From contig NZ_QPMM01000002.1 in assembly GCF_003419895.1 (NCBI RefSeq), positions 62,001-126,000 of the forward strand: DNA of 64,000 nt. Direction: 5' to 3'. Positions 16,896 through 24,970 of the stretch are shown piece after piece (positions within the stretch are counted from its first letter, which is position 1; each line of letters begins with the position of its first letter). The notes beneath the pieces are model-generated. The model was not told the origin of the DNA, did no database searches, and was given only the letters and a program-made list of their open reading frames with translations. This DNA is from Chitinophaga silvatica (GTDB lineage Bacteria; Bacteroidota; Bacteroidia; Chitinophagales; Chitinophagaceae). A program made the translations under genes and the position numbers.

Positions 16896-18230
16896 ATGAA
16901 ACGACTTAATATTTTAGGAATATTTGTGCTGGTAATCTTTTCGGTATCCTGCTCTAAACTATTGAACACCGATCCACAAACCAGTATCTCTGATGAAGAA
17001 GCAATCGTAGACGGAAAGTCTGCACAGGCTGCACTTACGGGTGTGTATGACGGGCTTCAGCGATATGCCAGTTCTCAGATCATAGCACTAGACCTGGCTG
17101 GCGACAATGTAGTAAATTATAACAACCAGAATATTGTGGTGGCCACCAAAACTGCGGCTAGTACCGGTGGTGGATTTTCATCCATCTATACCATGATTAA
17201 CCGTGCGAACTTTGTTATTACAAAGGTACCAACACTGGCAGACGCATTATTTGCAACCGGACAAAAGAACCAGATCCTTGGGCAGGCATATTTTCTCAGG
17301 GCTCTTGGCTATTTCGACCTTGTAAAAACCTATGGCGGGGTGCAGGTAGTATTGGACCCGCTGAAGTATACAGGTATTAAACGCAGTACAAAAGACCAGA
17401 CTTACGATCAGGTATTATCAGATCTGGATAAGGCTGAGCAGCTGTTGACAGAAACGGTAAACCGCAATATTGCCAACCGCTTCAGTGTTTATGCTCTGAA
17501 AGCGAGATTATACCTTTATCGTGAGCAATGGGATAAAGCAGCAGAGTACGCAACCAAAGTAATCAGCAATAACAACTTTGTGCTGGTAAAACCTTTCTCG
17601 TCTTTCTTCACCGGAAAAAATACTACAGAATCGGTCTTTGAACTGGCATTCAGTACAGCAAATAAAAATACCTTCTTTACCAACTGGCTGTCGGCTGCCG
17701 AAGGTGGGCGCCGTGACTATGTACCGGCAAGAGATTTTACAGCTCTGTTGCTCGACGCAACAAAGGCAGGAAGCAGACGTAGTCTGATCAAACAACTGCC
17801 AGATGCTTCCTGGGAAGTAGTGGAATACGGAAAGCAGGATGGTACAAGTTCTATTTTCATCCTGAGGATTGCGGAGCAATACCTGATTCGCGCCGAAGCC
17901 CGCGTAAAACAAGCAACTCCCGATCTGAAAGGTGCAGTAGCTGATCTGAATGAAATTCGTGGGCGTGCCGACCTTATATCATTTGAACTCACAACTACTA
18001 CCAAACCAGCTGAAGTATTACAAGCTATTGAGAGCGAAAGAAGATATGAACTGGCATTTGAAGGTCACCGCTTTGTGGATATAGTAAGAACTGGCCGTGC
18101 TGCCGAAGTATTCGGACCTTATAATAAACAGCTGACAGATTCGAAGTTCTGGATTTTTCCAATTCCTGCCAGTGCTGTATTGAATGATCCTGCAAACCTG
18201 GGTGGAGAAAATCAAAATCCGGGCTATTAA
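16896..18230 (+). CDS. SusD/RagB-family nutrient-binding outer-membrane lipoprotein
   Basis: Surface lipoprotein that closes over the SusC barrel and binds its ligand. The 444 residues start with a lipoprotein signal peptide (VLVIFSVSC, Cys19), followed by the SusD N-terminal TPR-like helices (SAQAALTGVYDGLQRYAS, QAYFLRALGYFDLVKTYGGV). The conserved C-terminal region has LRIAEQYLIRAEARVK, LNEIRGRADL and ERRYELAFEGHRFVDIVRTG, and the closing FPIPASAVLNDPANLGGENQNPGY pattern. The gap to SusC is 11 bp and to the cyanophycinase gene 26 bp, so one operon is likely. At 444 residues it is on the short side for SusD. Confidence 0.95.
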   Translation: MKRLNILGIFVLVIFSVSCSKLLNTDPQTSISDEEAIVDGKSAQAALTGVYDGLQRYASSQIIALDLAGDNVVNYNNQNIVVATKTAASTGGGFSSIYTMINRANFVITKVPTLADALFATGQKNQILGQAYFLRALGYFDLVKTYGGVQVVLDPLKYTGIKRSTKDQTYDQVLSDLDKAEQLLTETVNRNIANRFSVYALKARLYLYREQWDKAAEYATKVISNNNFVLVKPFSSFFTGKNTTESVFELAFSTANKNTFFTNWLSAAEGGRRDYVPARDFTALLLDATKAGSRRSLIKQLPDASWEVVEYGKQDGTSSIFILRIAEQYLIRAEARVKQATPDLKGAVADLNEIRGRADLISFELTTTTKPAEVLQAIESERRYELAFEGHRFVDIVRTGRAAEVFGPYNKQLTDSKFWIFPIPASAVLNDPANLGGENQNPGY

Positions 18231-18256
18231 TTAATTCATCAACATAACAATACCTC

Positions 18257-19180
18257 ATGAAAAAACATCTATTACCCCTGCTATTGCTGATAGGCATGCA
18301 GGTAGTGGCGCAACAACCTCCTGTTAAAATAAAAAAAGGTACTACCCGTCATGGGCCCGAAAACGGCACACTATTGATTATTGGTGGTAATGTCGGAAGT
18401 ACAGCTTCCGTATGGGAAAAATTTACAGAACTCGCTGGTGGGAAAGAGAAAGCCAGGATAGTAGTAGTAACCACTGCGTCAGGCGATTCAGCAGCCTTTG
18501 ATCAGAAAGATGTGGAGATAGTAAAAAAGGAAACAGGTATCCGCCAGGTAACGTTATTACATACATCAGATCTGAAAGAAGCCAACAGCGAGAAGTTTAT
18601 TGCACCCCTTAAAACAGCTACGGGAGTATATTTCGTAGGAGGACGCCAATGGAGAATTGCAGATTCTTACCTGAATACACTTACCCATCAGGCATTTCAG
18701 GATGTGCTGGAGCGGGGTGGTGTAATTGCCGGCAGCTCTGCCGGTGCTTCCATACAGGGTTCCTTTCTATGGAGAGGCGATACCAAAGGACCGGAAATTC
18801 TGGTGGGAGATCATACCCAGGGCTTAGGTTTTCTGAAAAATTCGGCTATTGACCAGCATTTGCTGAAACGGAACAGAGAATTTGACCTGGTCGATTTTAT
18901 CAGGAAATCTCCCCAGCTCATCGGGCTGGGATTAGATGAAGCTACGGCTGTAGTGGTACGTAAGGATACGCTGGAGGTAATCGGAAAATCCTACGTGGTA
19001 ATCTATGATCATAATACGATCGTAAAAAGTGATAATAAGCATATCTCTACCGATAGTAAAGAAGATTATACTGCTTCTTCGGGGCCATTCTTTTTACTGA
19101 GCGCCGGGCAGCAATATGATCTGGCCAACCGTAAAGTTGTTCAAACAGAAAAGAAGCGAAACAATACGTCGGAAGAATAA
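18257..19180 (+). CDS. Exported cyanophycinase (peptidase family S51)
   Basis: Serine peptidase that in its best-known form releases beta-Asp-Arg dipeptides from the storage polymer cyanophycin. The 307 residues begin with a signal peptide (ending near QVVAQ, residue 19), so the enzyme acts outside the cytoplasm. Family marks: IIGGNVGS near residue 41, YFVGGRQWRI near 125, the nucleophile elbow AGSSAGAS with Ser161, DQHLLKRNREFDLV, and LGLDEATAVVV. A cytoplasmic isoaspartyl dipeptidase is not in the window. Its place as third gene after SusC and SusD suggests that it cleaves the polymer or peptide which the pair binds. Substrate identity is inference; some S51 members act on other peptides. 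Confidence 0.88.
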   Translation: MKKHLLPLLLLIGMQVVAQQPPVKIKKGTTRHGPENGTLLIIGGNVGSTASVWEKFTELAGGKEKARIVVVTTASGDSAAFDQKDVEIVKKETGIRQVTLLHTSDLKEANSEKFIAPLKTATGVYFVGGRQWRIADSYLNTLTHQAFQDVLERGGVIAGSSAGASIQGSFLWRGDTKGPEILVGDHTQGLGFLKNSAIDQHLLKRNREFDLVDFIRKSPQLIGLGLDEATAVVVRKDTLEVIGKSYVVIYDHNTIVKSDNKHISTDSKEDYTASSGPFFLLSAGQQYDLANRKVVQTEKKRNNTSEE

Positions 19181-19188
19181 ATAGAAAT

Positions 19189-19286
19189 GGCTGTATCAGA
19201 AGTAAGCTGAAGGACTTGAGAATTGTGTGCATGAAATTCTCTCCTTCAGATACCCGGAAACGGGTAAAATTACTTTTGATACAGCC
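19189..19286 (+). ncRNA. Three-way-junction RNA candidate / 3' structure of the cyanophycinase mRNA
   Basis: The 98 bases fold on paper into three helices. P1 is 17 pairs (19189-19205 with 19270-19286), all Watson-Crick except one G-U on the plus strand. P2 is 8 pairs (19207-19214 with 19242-19249) plus 7 more (19218-19224 with 19235-19241) above a 3-nt bulge, with a 10-nt loop. P3 is TACCCG-GAAA-CGGGTA (19251-19266), six pairs capped by a GNRA tetraloop. Junction linkers are 1, 1 and 3 nt. The G-U pair would be a C/A mismatch on the minus strand, so the plus strand is the likely transcript. It lies between convergent genes, where a plain terminator would be expected; a T-rich stretch follows. 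Confidence 0.55.
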
Positions 19287-19314
19287 TTATTAAGTTTTTA
19301 GGTTGATGATTATG

Positions 19315-20664
19315 TTAGAATGAATATGTTAATAATTCATCTCCATTAATCTTCTCCTGCTTTCCATTTTTTAAATCTTTTATGCTGATGCAGTTTTCTG
19401 CCAGCTCAGACTCTCCCAGAATGGCCACAAACGGAATACTGCGTTTATCGGCATGTTTCATCTGTTTATCCATTTTGCTGCTTTCATGATAAAGTTCAGC
19501 TGCCACCCCCTGCTTACGCAATTGCATTACATATCCGAAAGCCTTCTTTGCGCTGGCTTCTCCCAGGTTAAGGAACAATACGCGGGTCGACTGTTGTGCT
19601 GTTTCAGGAAACAGGTTCAGTTCTTCCAATACGTCATAAATTCTATCTACCCCGAATGAAATACCAACACCTGAAAGTCCTGGCAATCCGAATAACCCGG
19701 TGAGATCATCATATCTTCCACCACCACCGATGCTGCCCATTTTAACGGTAGCAGGAGCTTTAACCTCTACAATCAGCCCGGTATAATAATTCAGGCCACG
19801 GGCAAGGGTCAGATCAAGGATAGGAGTGGTGTTATAGGTAGTATAACCGGAATGCAGTACAAAATCCAATTCCTCAATACCTTTCATACCTACGGGCGAA
19901 TTGGCTAGGAGGGTTCGGAGTTGTTCGAGTACCGATTGGTTATCACCTTTAATGTTCAGGAAGTTTTCAATGATACGGATATCATCGGCAGTCAGGCCTC
20001 TTTCAAGTAATTCTTTTTCTACACCTGCCATTCCTATTTTATCCAGCTTATCGATGGAAATAGTGATATCAGTAAGTAATTCCGGTTTTCCTACCAATTC
20101 GGCCAGGGCTGCCAGAATTTTACGGTTATTGATGCGCAGCTCATAGCCTTGCATTCCTAATTTAGTGAATACGGTATCATAAATAAGGAGCAATTCCACT
20201 TCATTGAGTAAAGAGTTGCTGCCAACAACGTCGGCATCGCACTGATAAAATTCTCTGTATCTGCCTTTGGCCGGGCGGTCGCCTCTCCAAACCGGTTGCA
20301 TTTGGTAGCGTTTGAAGGGGAGAGCCAGTTCGTGTTGGTTCATCACCACGTAGCGGGCAAAAGGAATGGTAAGGTCGTATCTTAATGCTTTTTCTGTGAT
20401 GGCATTAACCAGTTCTTTATTATCCTTAGCTTCTTTAGCTCTGTCGAAGATTTCGCCATTATCCAGAATTCTGAAGATAAGTTTATCGCCTTCTTCACCG
20501 TATTTACCGGTGAGTGTGCTGAGGTTCTCCATTGCCGGGGTTTCGAGGGGTTGGAATCCAAAAACCTCAAAAGTTTCCCGAATGGTTTGAAAAATATAAT
20601 TCCGTTTTCTAACTATCACGGGGCCAAAATCACGGGTGCCTTTAGGAATACCTGGCTTTATCAT
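19315..20664 (-). CDS. hisS: Histidine-tRNA ligase
   Basis: Class II aminoacyl-tRNA synthetase that charges tRNA-His in the cytoplasm. The 449 residues have the N-terminal GIPKGTRDFGP, motif 2 around FQMQPVWRGDRPAKGRYREFYQCD-like sequence (residues 120-145), the histidine-binding ARGLNYYTG, motif 3 near GGGRYDDLTGLFG and ISFGVDRIYDVL, and a C-terminal anticodon-binding domain ending in FVAILGESELAENCISIKDL. The low-molecular-weight phosphatase gene lies 18 bp upstream on the same strand, so the two are probably co-transcribed with the phosphatase first. Confidence 0.97.
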   Translation of the reverse strand: MIKPGIPKGTRDFGPVIVRKRNYIFQTIRETFEVFGFQPLETPAMENLSTLTGKYGEEGDKLIFRILDNGEIFDRAKEAKDNKELVNAITEKALRYDLTIPFARYVVMNQHELALPFKRYQMQPVWRGDRPAKGRYREFYQCDADVVGSNSLLNEVELLLIYDTVFTKLGMQGYELRINNRKILAALAELVGKPELLTDITISIDKLDKIGMAGVEKELLERGLTADDIRIIENFLNIKGDNQSVLEQLRTLLANSPVGMKGIEELDFVLHSGYTTYNTTPILDLTLARGLNYYTGLIVEVKAPATVKMGSIGGGGRYDDLTGLFGLPGLSGVGISFGVDRIYDVLEELNLFPETAQQSTRVLFLNLGEASAKKAFGYVMQLRKQGVAAELYHESSKMDKQMKHADKRSIPFVAILGESELAENCISIKDLKNGKQEKINGDELLTYSF

Positions 20665-20682
20665 TATAATAAGTTTGAACGT

Positions 20683-21120
20683 TTATTGTTGGTTGTCTGC
20701 AATTTGCTTGCAGGCATTGTAGATCAGTTTATATACGGGAGCAAACAGGGCATCGTCGAACCAGGGATCCGGAACTTCCTTTTCGTCTGGCAGGAGAAAG
20801 GCAACTTTTGCTTTTTGGGCGTCGTTGGCAGCTTTGCGTAATACATCATTATAATTGCTGCGATCCATCACAAATATCTTGTCAAACAGTTCGAAATCGG
20901 CAGTTTGAAATTGTCGGGCTCTGAGCATAGAGATATCCACACCGTTTTTCTTTGCTTCTTTAATAGCCCGGTGGTCGGGAGGATGACCAACATGCCAGTT
21001 ACCGGTGCCGGCGGAGTCTAATTCCCAGCCAAGCTCCTGGTTGTCCGACAAGTGTCTCATAATTCCTTCAGCCAGGGGAGAACGGCAGATATTCCCCAGG
21101 CAAACCATCAAAATTTTCAT
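20683..21120 (-). CDS. Low-molecular-weight protein-tyrosine phosphatase
   Basis: Cytoplasmic phosphatase of 145 residues, the usual size. The phosphate-binding loop CLGNICRS is at the N-terminus, with nucleophile Cys7 and Arg13 (CX5R), and the general-acid loop is VPDPWFDD with Asp118. HPPDHRAIKEAKKNGVDIS matches the family core. Homologues dephosphorylate tyrosine kinases of capsule export, arsenate or small phosphoesters; no kinase or capsule gene is adjacent, so the target is unknown. It lies 18 bp upstream of hisS. A -7-like TAGGTTTG lies on the minus strand at 21147-21154 without a matching -33 element. Confidence 0.93.
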   Translation of the reverse strand: MKILMVCLGNICRSPLAEGIMRHLSDNQELGWELDSAGTGNWHVGHPPDHRAIKEAKKNGVDISMLRARQFQTADFELFDKIFVMDRSNYNDVLRKAANDAQKAKVAFLLPDEKEVPDPWFDDALFAPVYKLIYNACKQIADNQQ

Positions 21121-21429
21121 GTATCGGGTATTTTGCTATCCGGCCGCAAACCTACAAGATATTATGGAAATCTGCATCCCTTTGCATCTTAATAGTGTAG
21201 ATTATCTTCTAGGAATGAGTTTTTTATAACAATAGCATTATTGTACATTAATTATAAAATAATCGAAATGATGCTGTTGTGAATCAAAAAATTATTTGAT
21301 GTTGAAAAAATACTTGAAATTGCGTCTGGTTGCGGAAAAGGGCATGATTTTACGGTAGTTTTTTAACATTCCTCTAAAAATCACATTTCAAGATTAAAAA
21401 TATTTTTTTTGTATAATTGTAATTTAACA
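21121..21429. other. Divergent intergenic region between the phosphatase gene and the small membrane protein gene
   Basis: About 309 bp of AT-rich DNA without a gene. It holds the minus-strand -7-like TAGGTTTG (21147-21154) and a perfect inverted repeat ATCAAA-N6-TTTGAT at 21283-21300, plausible as a regulator site. I see no full promoter for the rightward genes. Confidence 0.45.
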
Positions 21430-21672
21430 ATGGAAACGCACGAAGAACATACACGCAAGAGACTGGAGAATAGGTATCGGCCTATTAGTGAATTGATAAG
21501 GGGGATATTCTTTATTCTCTTTGGTTTATTCGCAATATTTGCGGAGAAGCTGGGATTGGGAGAATTTCGTATATCTCATACTACGATGCTGATAGTAGGG
21601 TTGGTTTTAGTAATTTACGGCCTCTTTAGAGTAGTTAACGGTGTTAGAAAACTTTTTTTTCACAGGAACTAA
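21430..21672 (+). CDS. Small two-helix membrane protein
   Basis: Eighty residues, no recognised family. After a charged, cytoplasm-like N-terminus (METHEEHTRKRLENRYR) there are two hydrophobic stretches (about residues 24-38 and 52-70) and a basic C-terminus. The open frame starts earlier at a TTG (21409), but the ATG at 21430 fits better because it begins right at the charged segment. The gene ends 11 bp before the PstS-like gene, with an AGAGGAG ribosome-site-like stretch between, so they are probably translated from one message. Confidence 0.75.
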   Translation: METHEEHTRKRLENRYRPISELIRGIFFILFGLFAIFAEKLGLGEFRISHTTMLIVGLVLVIYGLFRVVNGVRKLFFHRN

Positions 21673-21683
21673 AGAGGAGATAT

Positions 21684-22598
21684 ATGTTTTTCACAATTAA
21701 TAAGCTGAATGCTGTATATTTAGCAGCAATTGCTTTAATGTTTGCCGCTTGTGGTCAGAATACGAATACCAAGAAATTGGATACGGCAACAGAAGGAACA
21801 ATCCACATCAGTGTTGATGAAACATATCAACCTTTGATGGAAGCTGAGATTAAAGTTTTCGAGTCGTTGTATCCGAAAGCTCATATTATAGCCTCCTACA
21901 AGCCGGAAGCGGAATGTTTTAAAGATCTTTTAGACGATAGTGCCAGAATGATTATCGTTACCCGCGATTTCAATCAGGAAGAACGTGAGTATATTAAAAA
22001 GCAAAAAGTAACACCTAACAGTTTGTTACTCGCGTGGGATGCTTTAGCATTGATAGTGAACAAAGCCAATCCTGACTCTATTCTTACTATGGATCAGGTG
22101 AGGGGTATCATGGCAGGTACCAACACAGAAAGAAAATGGCAACTGGTGTTTGATAATGCCAACTCAAGCACAGTACGTTATATCATGGATTCCATTAATA
22201 AAGGAAAACCTTTGCCGCCTAATACAATGGCTGCCAAAACTAATCCTGAAGTGGTGGACTATGTGTCTAAGAACAAAGATGCAATTGGGGTAATTGGTGT
22301 TAGTTGGATTTCAGACCCTAACGATTCTCTTTCAATCGCTTTTACTGAAAAAGTATCTGTTGTGAGATTGAGAGCCGATTACGGATCAGAGTTCGTAAAA
22401 CCTTACCAGGCCTATATTGGCATTGGTTCTTATCCATTAAAACGTGGCTTCTTCTTTTGTCTGAAAGAGCCGTATCACGGCTTAGGCACAGGATTTGCAA
22501 CTTTTCTGGGCAGTTATGAAGGACAACTTGTTATCAAACAGTTTCGTCTATTCCCTGCCAGATTAAATGTAGTATTCAGGGAAGCCAATCTTAAGTAG
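21684..22598 (+). CDS. PstS-like substrate-binding lipoprotein
   Basis: Periplasmic-binding-protein fold of the phosphate-binding PstS type, 304 residues. A lipoprotein signal peptide ends in LMFAACG (lipobox Cys near residue 23). The body follows the family layout: GTIHISVDETYQPLMEAEIKVFE, the MIIVTRDFNQEER hinge region, LIVNKANPDSILTMDQVRGIM, and later VVDYVSKNKDAIGVIGVSWI. No PstA, PstB, PstC or other ABC transporter gene is nearby, so it is unlikely to feed an importer directly. It is paired with a TPR protein gene (37 bp downstream), an arrangement I associate with TonB/ExbB-linked envelope genes in this phylum, though no exbB or tonB gene is here. The ligand is unknown. Confidence 0.87.
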   Translation: MFFTINKLNAVYLAAIALMFAACGQNTNTKKLDTATEGTIHISVDETYQPLMEAEIKVFESLYPKAHIIASYKPEAECFKDLLDDSARMIIVTRDFNQEEREYIKKQKVTPNSLLLAWDALALIVNKANPDSILTMDQVRGIMAGTNTERKWQLVFDNANSSTVRYIMDSINKGKPLPPNTMAAKTNPEVVDYVSKNKDAIGVIGVSWISDPNDSLSIAFTEKVSVVRLRADYGSEFVKPYQAYIGIGSYPLKRGFFFCLKEPYHGLGTGFATFLGSYEGQLVIKQFRLFPARLNVVFREANLK

Positions 22599-22635
22599 TA
22601 GAAAAAACACAACTAAAACTAAAAAACCAGATTGC

Positions 22636-24384
22636 ATGAACAAACGGAAAAGTTTAATCGTAGCATTGCTATGCGCTGCATCAAGTAGTGTAATGGCTCA
22701 ATCTGTGGAAGATGGAGTGAAAGACCTATATTATGGTAAATATCTGTCTGCCAAACAGAACTTAGAGAAAGTGATAGCGGCGAAACCAACAGATGACAAA
22801 GCTTATTATTATCTCGGCATAGCCCAGTTAGGCCTTGAAGACGTAGCTGGTGCTACTGCTACCTTCCAAAAAGGCTTACAGGCAGTTCCAACTTCCAACT
22901 TATTACAAGTGGGTATGGGGCGTATCGACCTGATTAATGGTAACGCTGCAGCTGCGAAACAAAAATTTGAAGCTGCCAGCACTGCTACCCAGGGTCGTGA
23001 TGGTGATGTTGCCCGCGCAATTGCTGACGCAAACACCGAAGTTAAAGGTGGTGATCGCGGATATGCTCTCGCTGTAATGGAAAAACTCCTGAACAACGAA
23101 GGCCGTAAGAAAAAAGAAGTTTACACCGCTACTGCTGCCGATTACATCGAACTGGGTGACGCTTACCGTTACTTAGGTGGTGAAAATGGTGGTAAAGCCA
23201 TTACCAGCTACGAAAAAGCATTGGACCTCGATCCTAATAATGCTGAAGCTGTAATGAAACAAGGATTAGTAAACTACAACGCTCGCCTGAAAGCTGAAGC
23301 TGTGGCAGATTATGCTAAGGCTACAAACATGGACCCTAAATACGGTCCTGCTTATTACGAGCTGTTTAATTTCTATATCACTCCAAGAAAAGATCAACTT
23401 TCCTGGGATAATGCAGCTCAATATCTCCAAAAATACATGGAAGTAGCTGATCCTGCTGATAAAACCAAGAACGAATATCTGTCTGCATATATCTCTTTCT
23501 TCAAGAAAGATTATGACAATGCAATCTCTAAAGGTCAGGCTGCTATGCCAGGTGCTAATGAGTACTATACCAATAAGTTGAGCCTCCTGGTAGGTGATGC
23601 TTATCTTCAGAAAGGCGACTCTCTGAATGCTCAGAAGACTATGGATGAGTATGTTAGCAAAGTAGGTGAAAGCAAATTGGATTCCAACGACTACAAATTG
23701 TTGAGCAATATCTACATGCGTTTAAAATCCAGCGATGAAGCTACTCAGGCACAGTACTCAGATAAAGCAGTTGACTACTTACAGAAGTATGCTAATTCCA
23801 TCACTTCTAAAGATGCTGAAACTTACAGCCAGATTGCAGAAGCGCTGAAAAATGCTAAGAAATACGCTGCAGCCGGTGAATGGTACCAAAAGGCAATCGA
23901 TATGATGATTGCTAATAAGGAGCAACCAGGTGCATTGGATTACTACAACGTTGGTTTGTATAAATATTATGGTGCTCTGGCATCAAAACCTGCAGACCAG
24001 GCGCTCTTAACACAAGCTGACGAAGCTTTTGGTAAAGTAATTGAGCTGAAACCAGACCTGGGTAGTGGTTACTACTGGAGAGGTATGGCTAATTATGCAA
24101 AAGATCAGCAGGCACAGGAAGGGTTGGCAAAACCTTATTTCGATAAATACATCGAGATTTCTGGTGGCGATCCTGCTAAAAACAGATCTACCCTGATCAA
24201 TGCATATACTTACGAACTACTTTATCATTATTTTAAAGAAGATAAGGAAAATGTGAAGGTTTATGCTGAAAAACTGCTTTCTGTTGATCCAAACAGCCAA
24301 ACTGTTAAAGAAATCACAGAAAACATGGCGGCTCGCGAAAAAGCAGCTAAACCGGCAGCTAAGCCAGCACAAAACAAAAAATAG
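22636..24384 (+). CDS. Periplasmic tetratricopeptide-repeat protein
   Basis: The 582-residue protein has a signal peptide (ending near SSVMAQ, residue 22) and consists of helical repeats over nearly its whole length. Recognisable TPR units include AYYYLGIAQLGLEDVAGATATF, AITSYEKALDLDPNNAEAV, AYYELFNFY and GYYWRGMANYAK. TPR arrays are protein-binding scaffolds. The C-terminus is Ala/Lys/Pro-rich. It follows the PstS-like gene by 37 bp and ends in a clear terminator, so small membrane protein - PstS-like - TPR form one unit. An envelope scaffold or energy-transduction accessory role is plausible, but the partner is unknown. Confidence 0.9.
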   Translation: MNKRKSLIVALLCAASSSVMAQSVEDGVKDLYYGKYLSAKQNLEKVIAAKPTDDKAYYYLGIAQLGLEDVAGATATFQKGLQAVPTSNLLQVGMGRIDLINGNAAAAKQKFEAASTATQGRDGDVARAIADANTEVKGGDRGYALAVMEKLLNNEGRKKKEVYTATAADYIELGDAYRYLGGENGGKAITSYEKALDLDPNNAEAVMKQGLVNYNARLKAEAVADYAKATNMDPKYGPAYYELFNFYITPRKDQLSWDNAAQYLQKYMEVADPADKTKNEYLSAYISFFKKDYDNAISKGQAAMPGANEYYTNKLSLLVGDAYLQKGDSLNAQKTMDEYVSKVGESKLDSNDYKLLSNIYMRLKSSDEATQAQYSDKAVDYLQKYANSITSKDAETYSQIAEALKNAKKYAAAGEWYQKAIDMMIANKEQPGALDYYNVGLYKYYGALASKPADQALLTQADEAFGKVIELKPDLGSGYYWRGMANYAKDQQAQEGLAKPYFDKYIEISGGDPAKNRSTLINAYTYELLYHYFKEDKENVKVYAEKLLSVDPNSQTVKEITENMAAREKAAKPAAKPAQNKK

Positions 24385-24409
24385 TATTACTGTATTTTAC
24401 AGTTTATAT

Positions 24410-24440
24410 AAAAACCTCCTGTACCAACAGGAGGTTTTTT
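24410..24440 (+). terminator. Intrinsic terminator after the TPR gene
   Basis: AAAAACCTCCTGT (24410-24422) pairs with ACAGGAGGTTTTT (24427-24439), with a 4-nt loop and T run. It separates the TPR unit from the nuo operon. Confidence 0.9.
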
Positions 24441-24485
24441 AGTTTCCGGTTGGTAAAAAAAGATAATATTTTAACTTCAGATAGA

Positions 24486-24516
24486 TTTGATATTTGGTTT
24501 ACTTACAGTATTTTTG
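24486..24516 (+). promoter_or_regulatory. Bacteroidota-type promoter of the nuo operon
   Basis: TTTG (24486-24489), 19 bp, TATTTTTG (24509-24516). Exact match to TTTG-N19-TAnnTTTG, ending 32 bp before the nuoA ATG and just after the upstream terminator. Confidence 0.8.
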
Positions 24517-24548
24517 CGCATTCGGACAATGTTTATATCGGGAAGCTT

Positions 24549-24944
24549 ATGTATACAGAAACTGTATTTTTGTCAGCAACGACTACTCCTTTTAGCTATC
24601 TCCCTATAGTACTGCAATTAATTGCTGCACTGGGTTTTGTGGGTATTACCATGTTAGCCACACACTTTCTTGGCCCAAAGCGTAAAACAAGCGATAAGCT
24701 TATTAACTTCGAGAGCGGAATTGAGCAGAAAGGAAATGCTCGTCAACCAGTGGCTATTAAGTACTTTTTGACAGCTATTCTATTCGTATTATTCGATGTG
24801 GAGGTTATCTTTTTTTACCCTTATGCAGTCAACTTCAGAGAGTTAGGACCAGAAGGATTCTTTGCTGTTTTGATGTTTGTGGGCTTCTTTTTGTGTGGAT
24901 TTATATATATCCTGAAGAAGGGTGCTTTGAAATGGGAAGACTAA
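24549..24944 (+). CDS. nuoA: NADH-quinone oxidoreductase subunit A
   Basis: Membrane subunit of respiratory complex I. The frame extends to a TTG at 24450, but that would start upstream of the promoter; the ATG at 24549 gives a 131-residue protein of normal size (MYTETVFLSATTTP). Three membrane helices are visible, with the conserved loop KLINFESGIEQKGNARQPVAIKYF-type sequence (about residues 48-72) and LFVLFDVEVIFFYPYA in helix 2. First gene of the operon, 26 bp before nuoB. Confidence 0.95.
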   Translation: MYTETVFLSATTTPFSYLPIVLQLIAALGFVGITMLATHFLGPKRKTSDKLINFESGIEQKGNARQPVAIKYFLTAILFVLFDVEVIFFYPYAVNFRELGPEGFFAVLMFVGFFLCGFIYILKKGALKWED

Positions 24945-24970
24945 TATTTTAAAACTCTAAACTTAATTCA

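Noticed and set aside
19189-19286. Hammerhead ribozyme
   Set aside because: A three-way junction is present, but the CUGAUGA core and junction GAAA are not; the GAAA here is a hairpin loop.
24450-24548. N-terminal extension of NuoA
   Set aside because: It would start upstream of an exact promoter; NuoA normally begins near the ATG at 24549.
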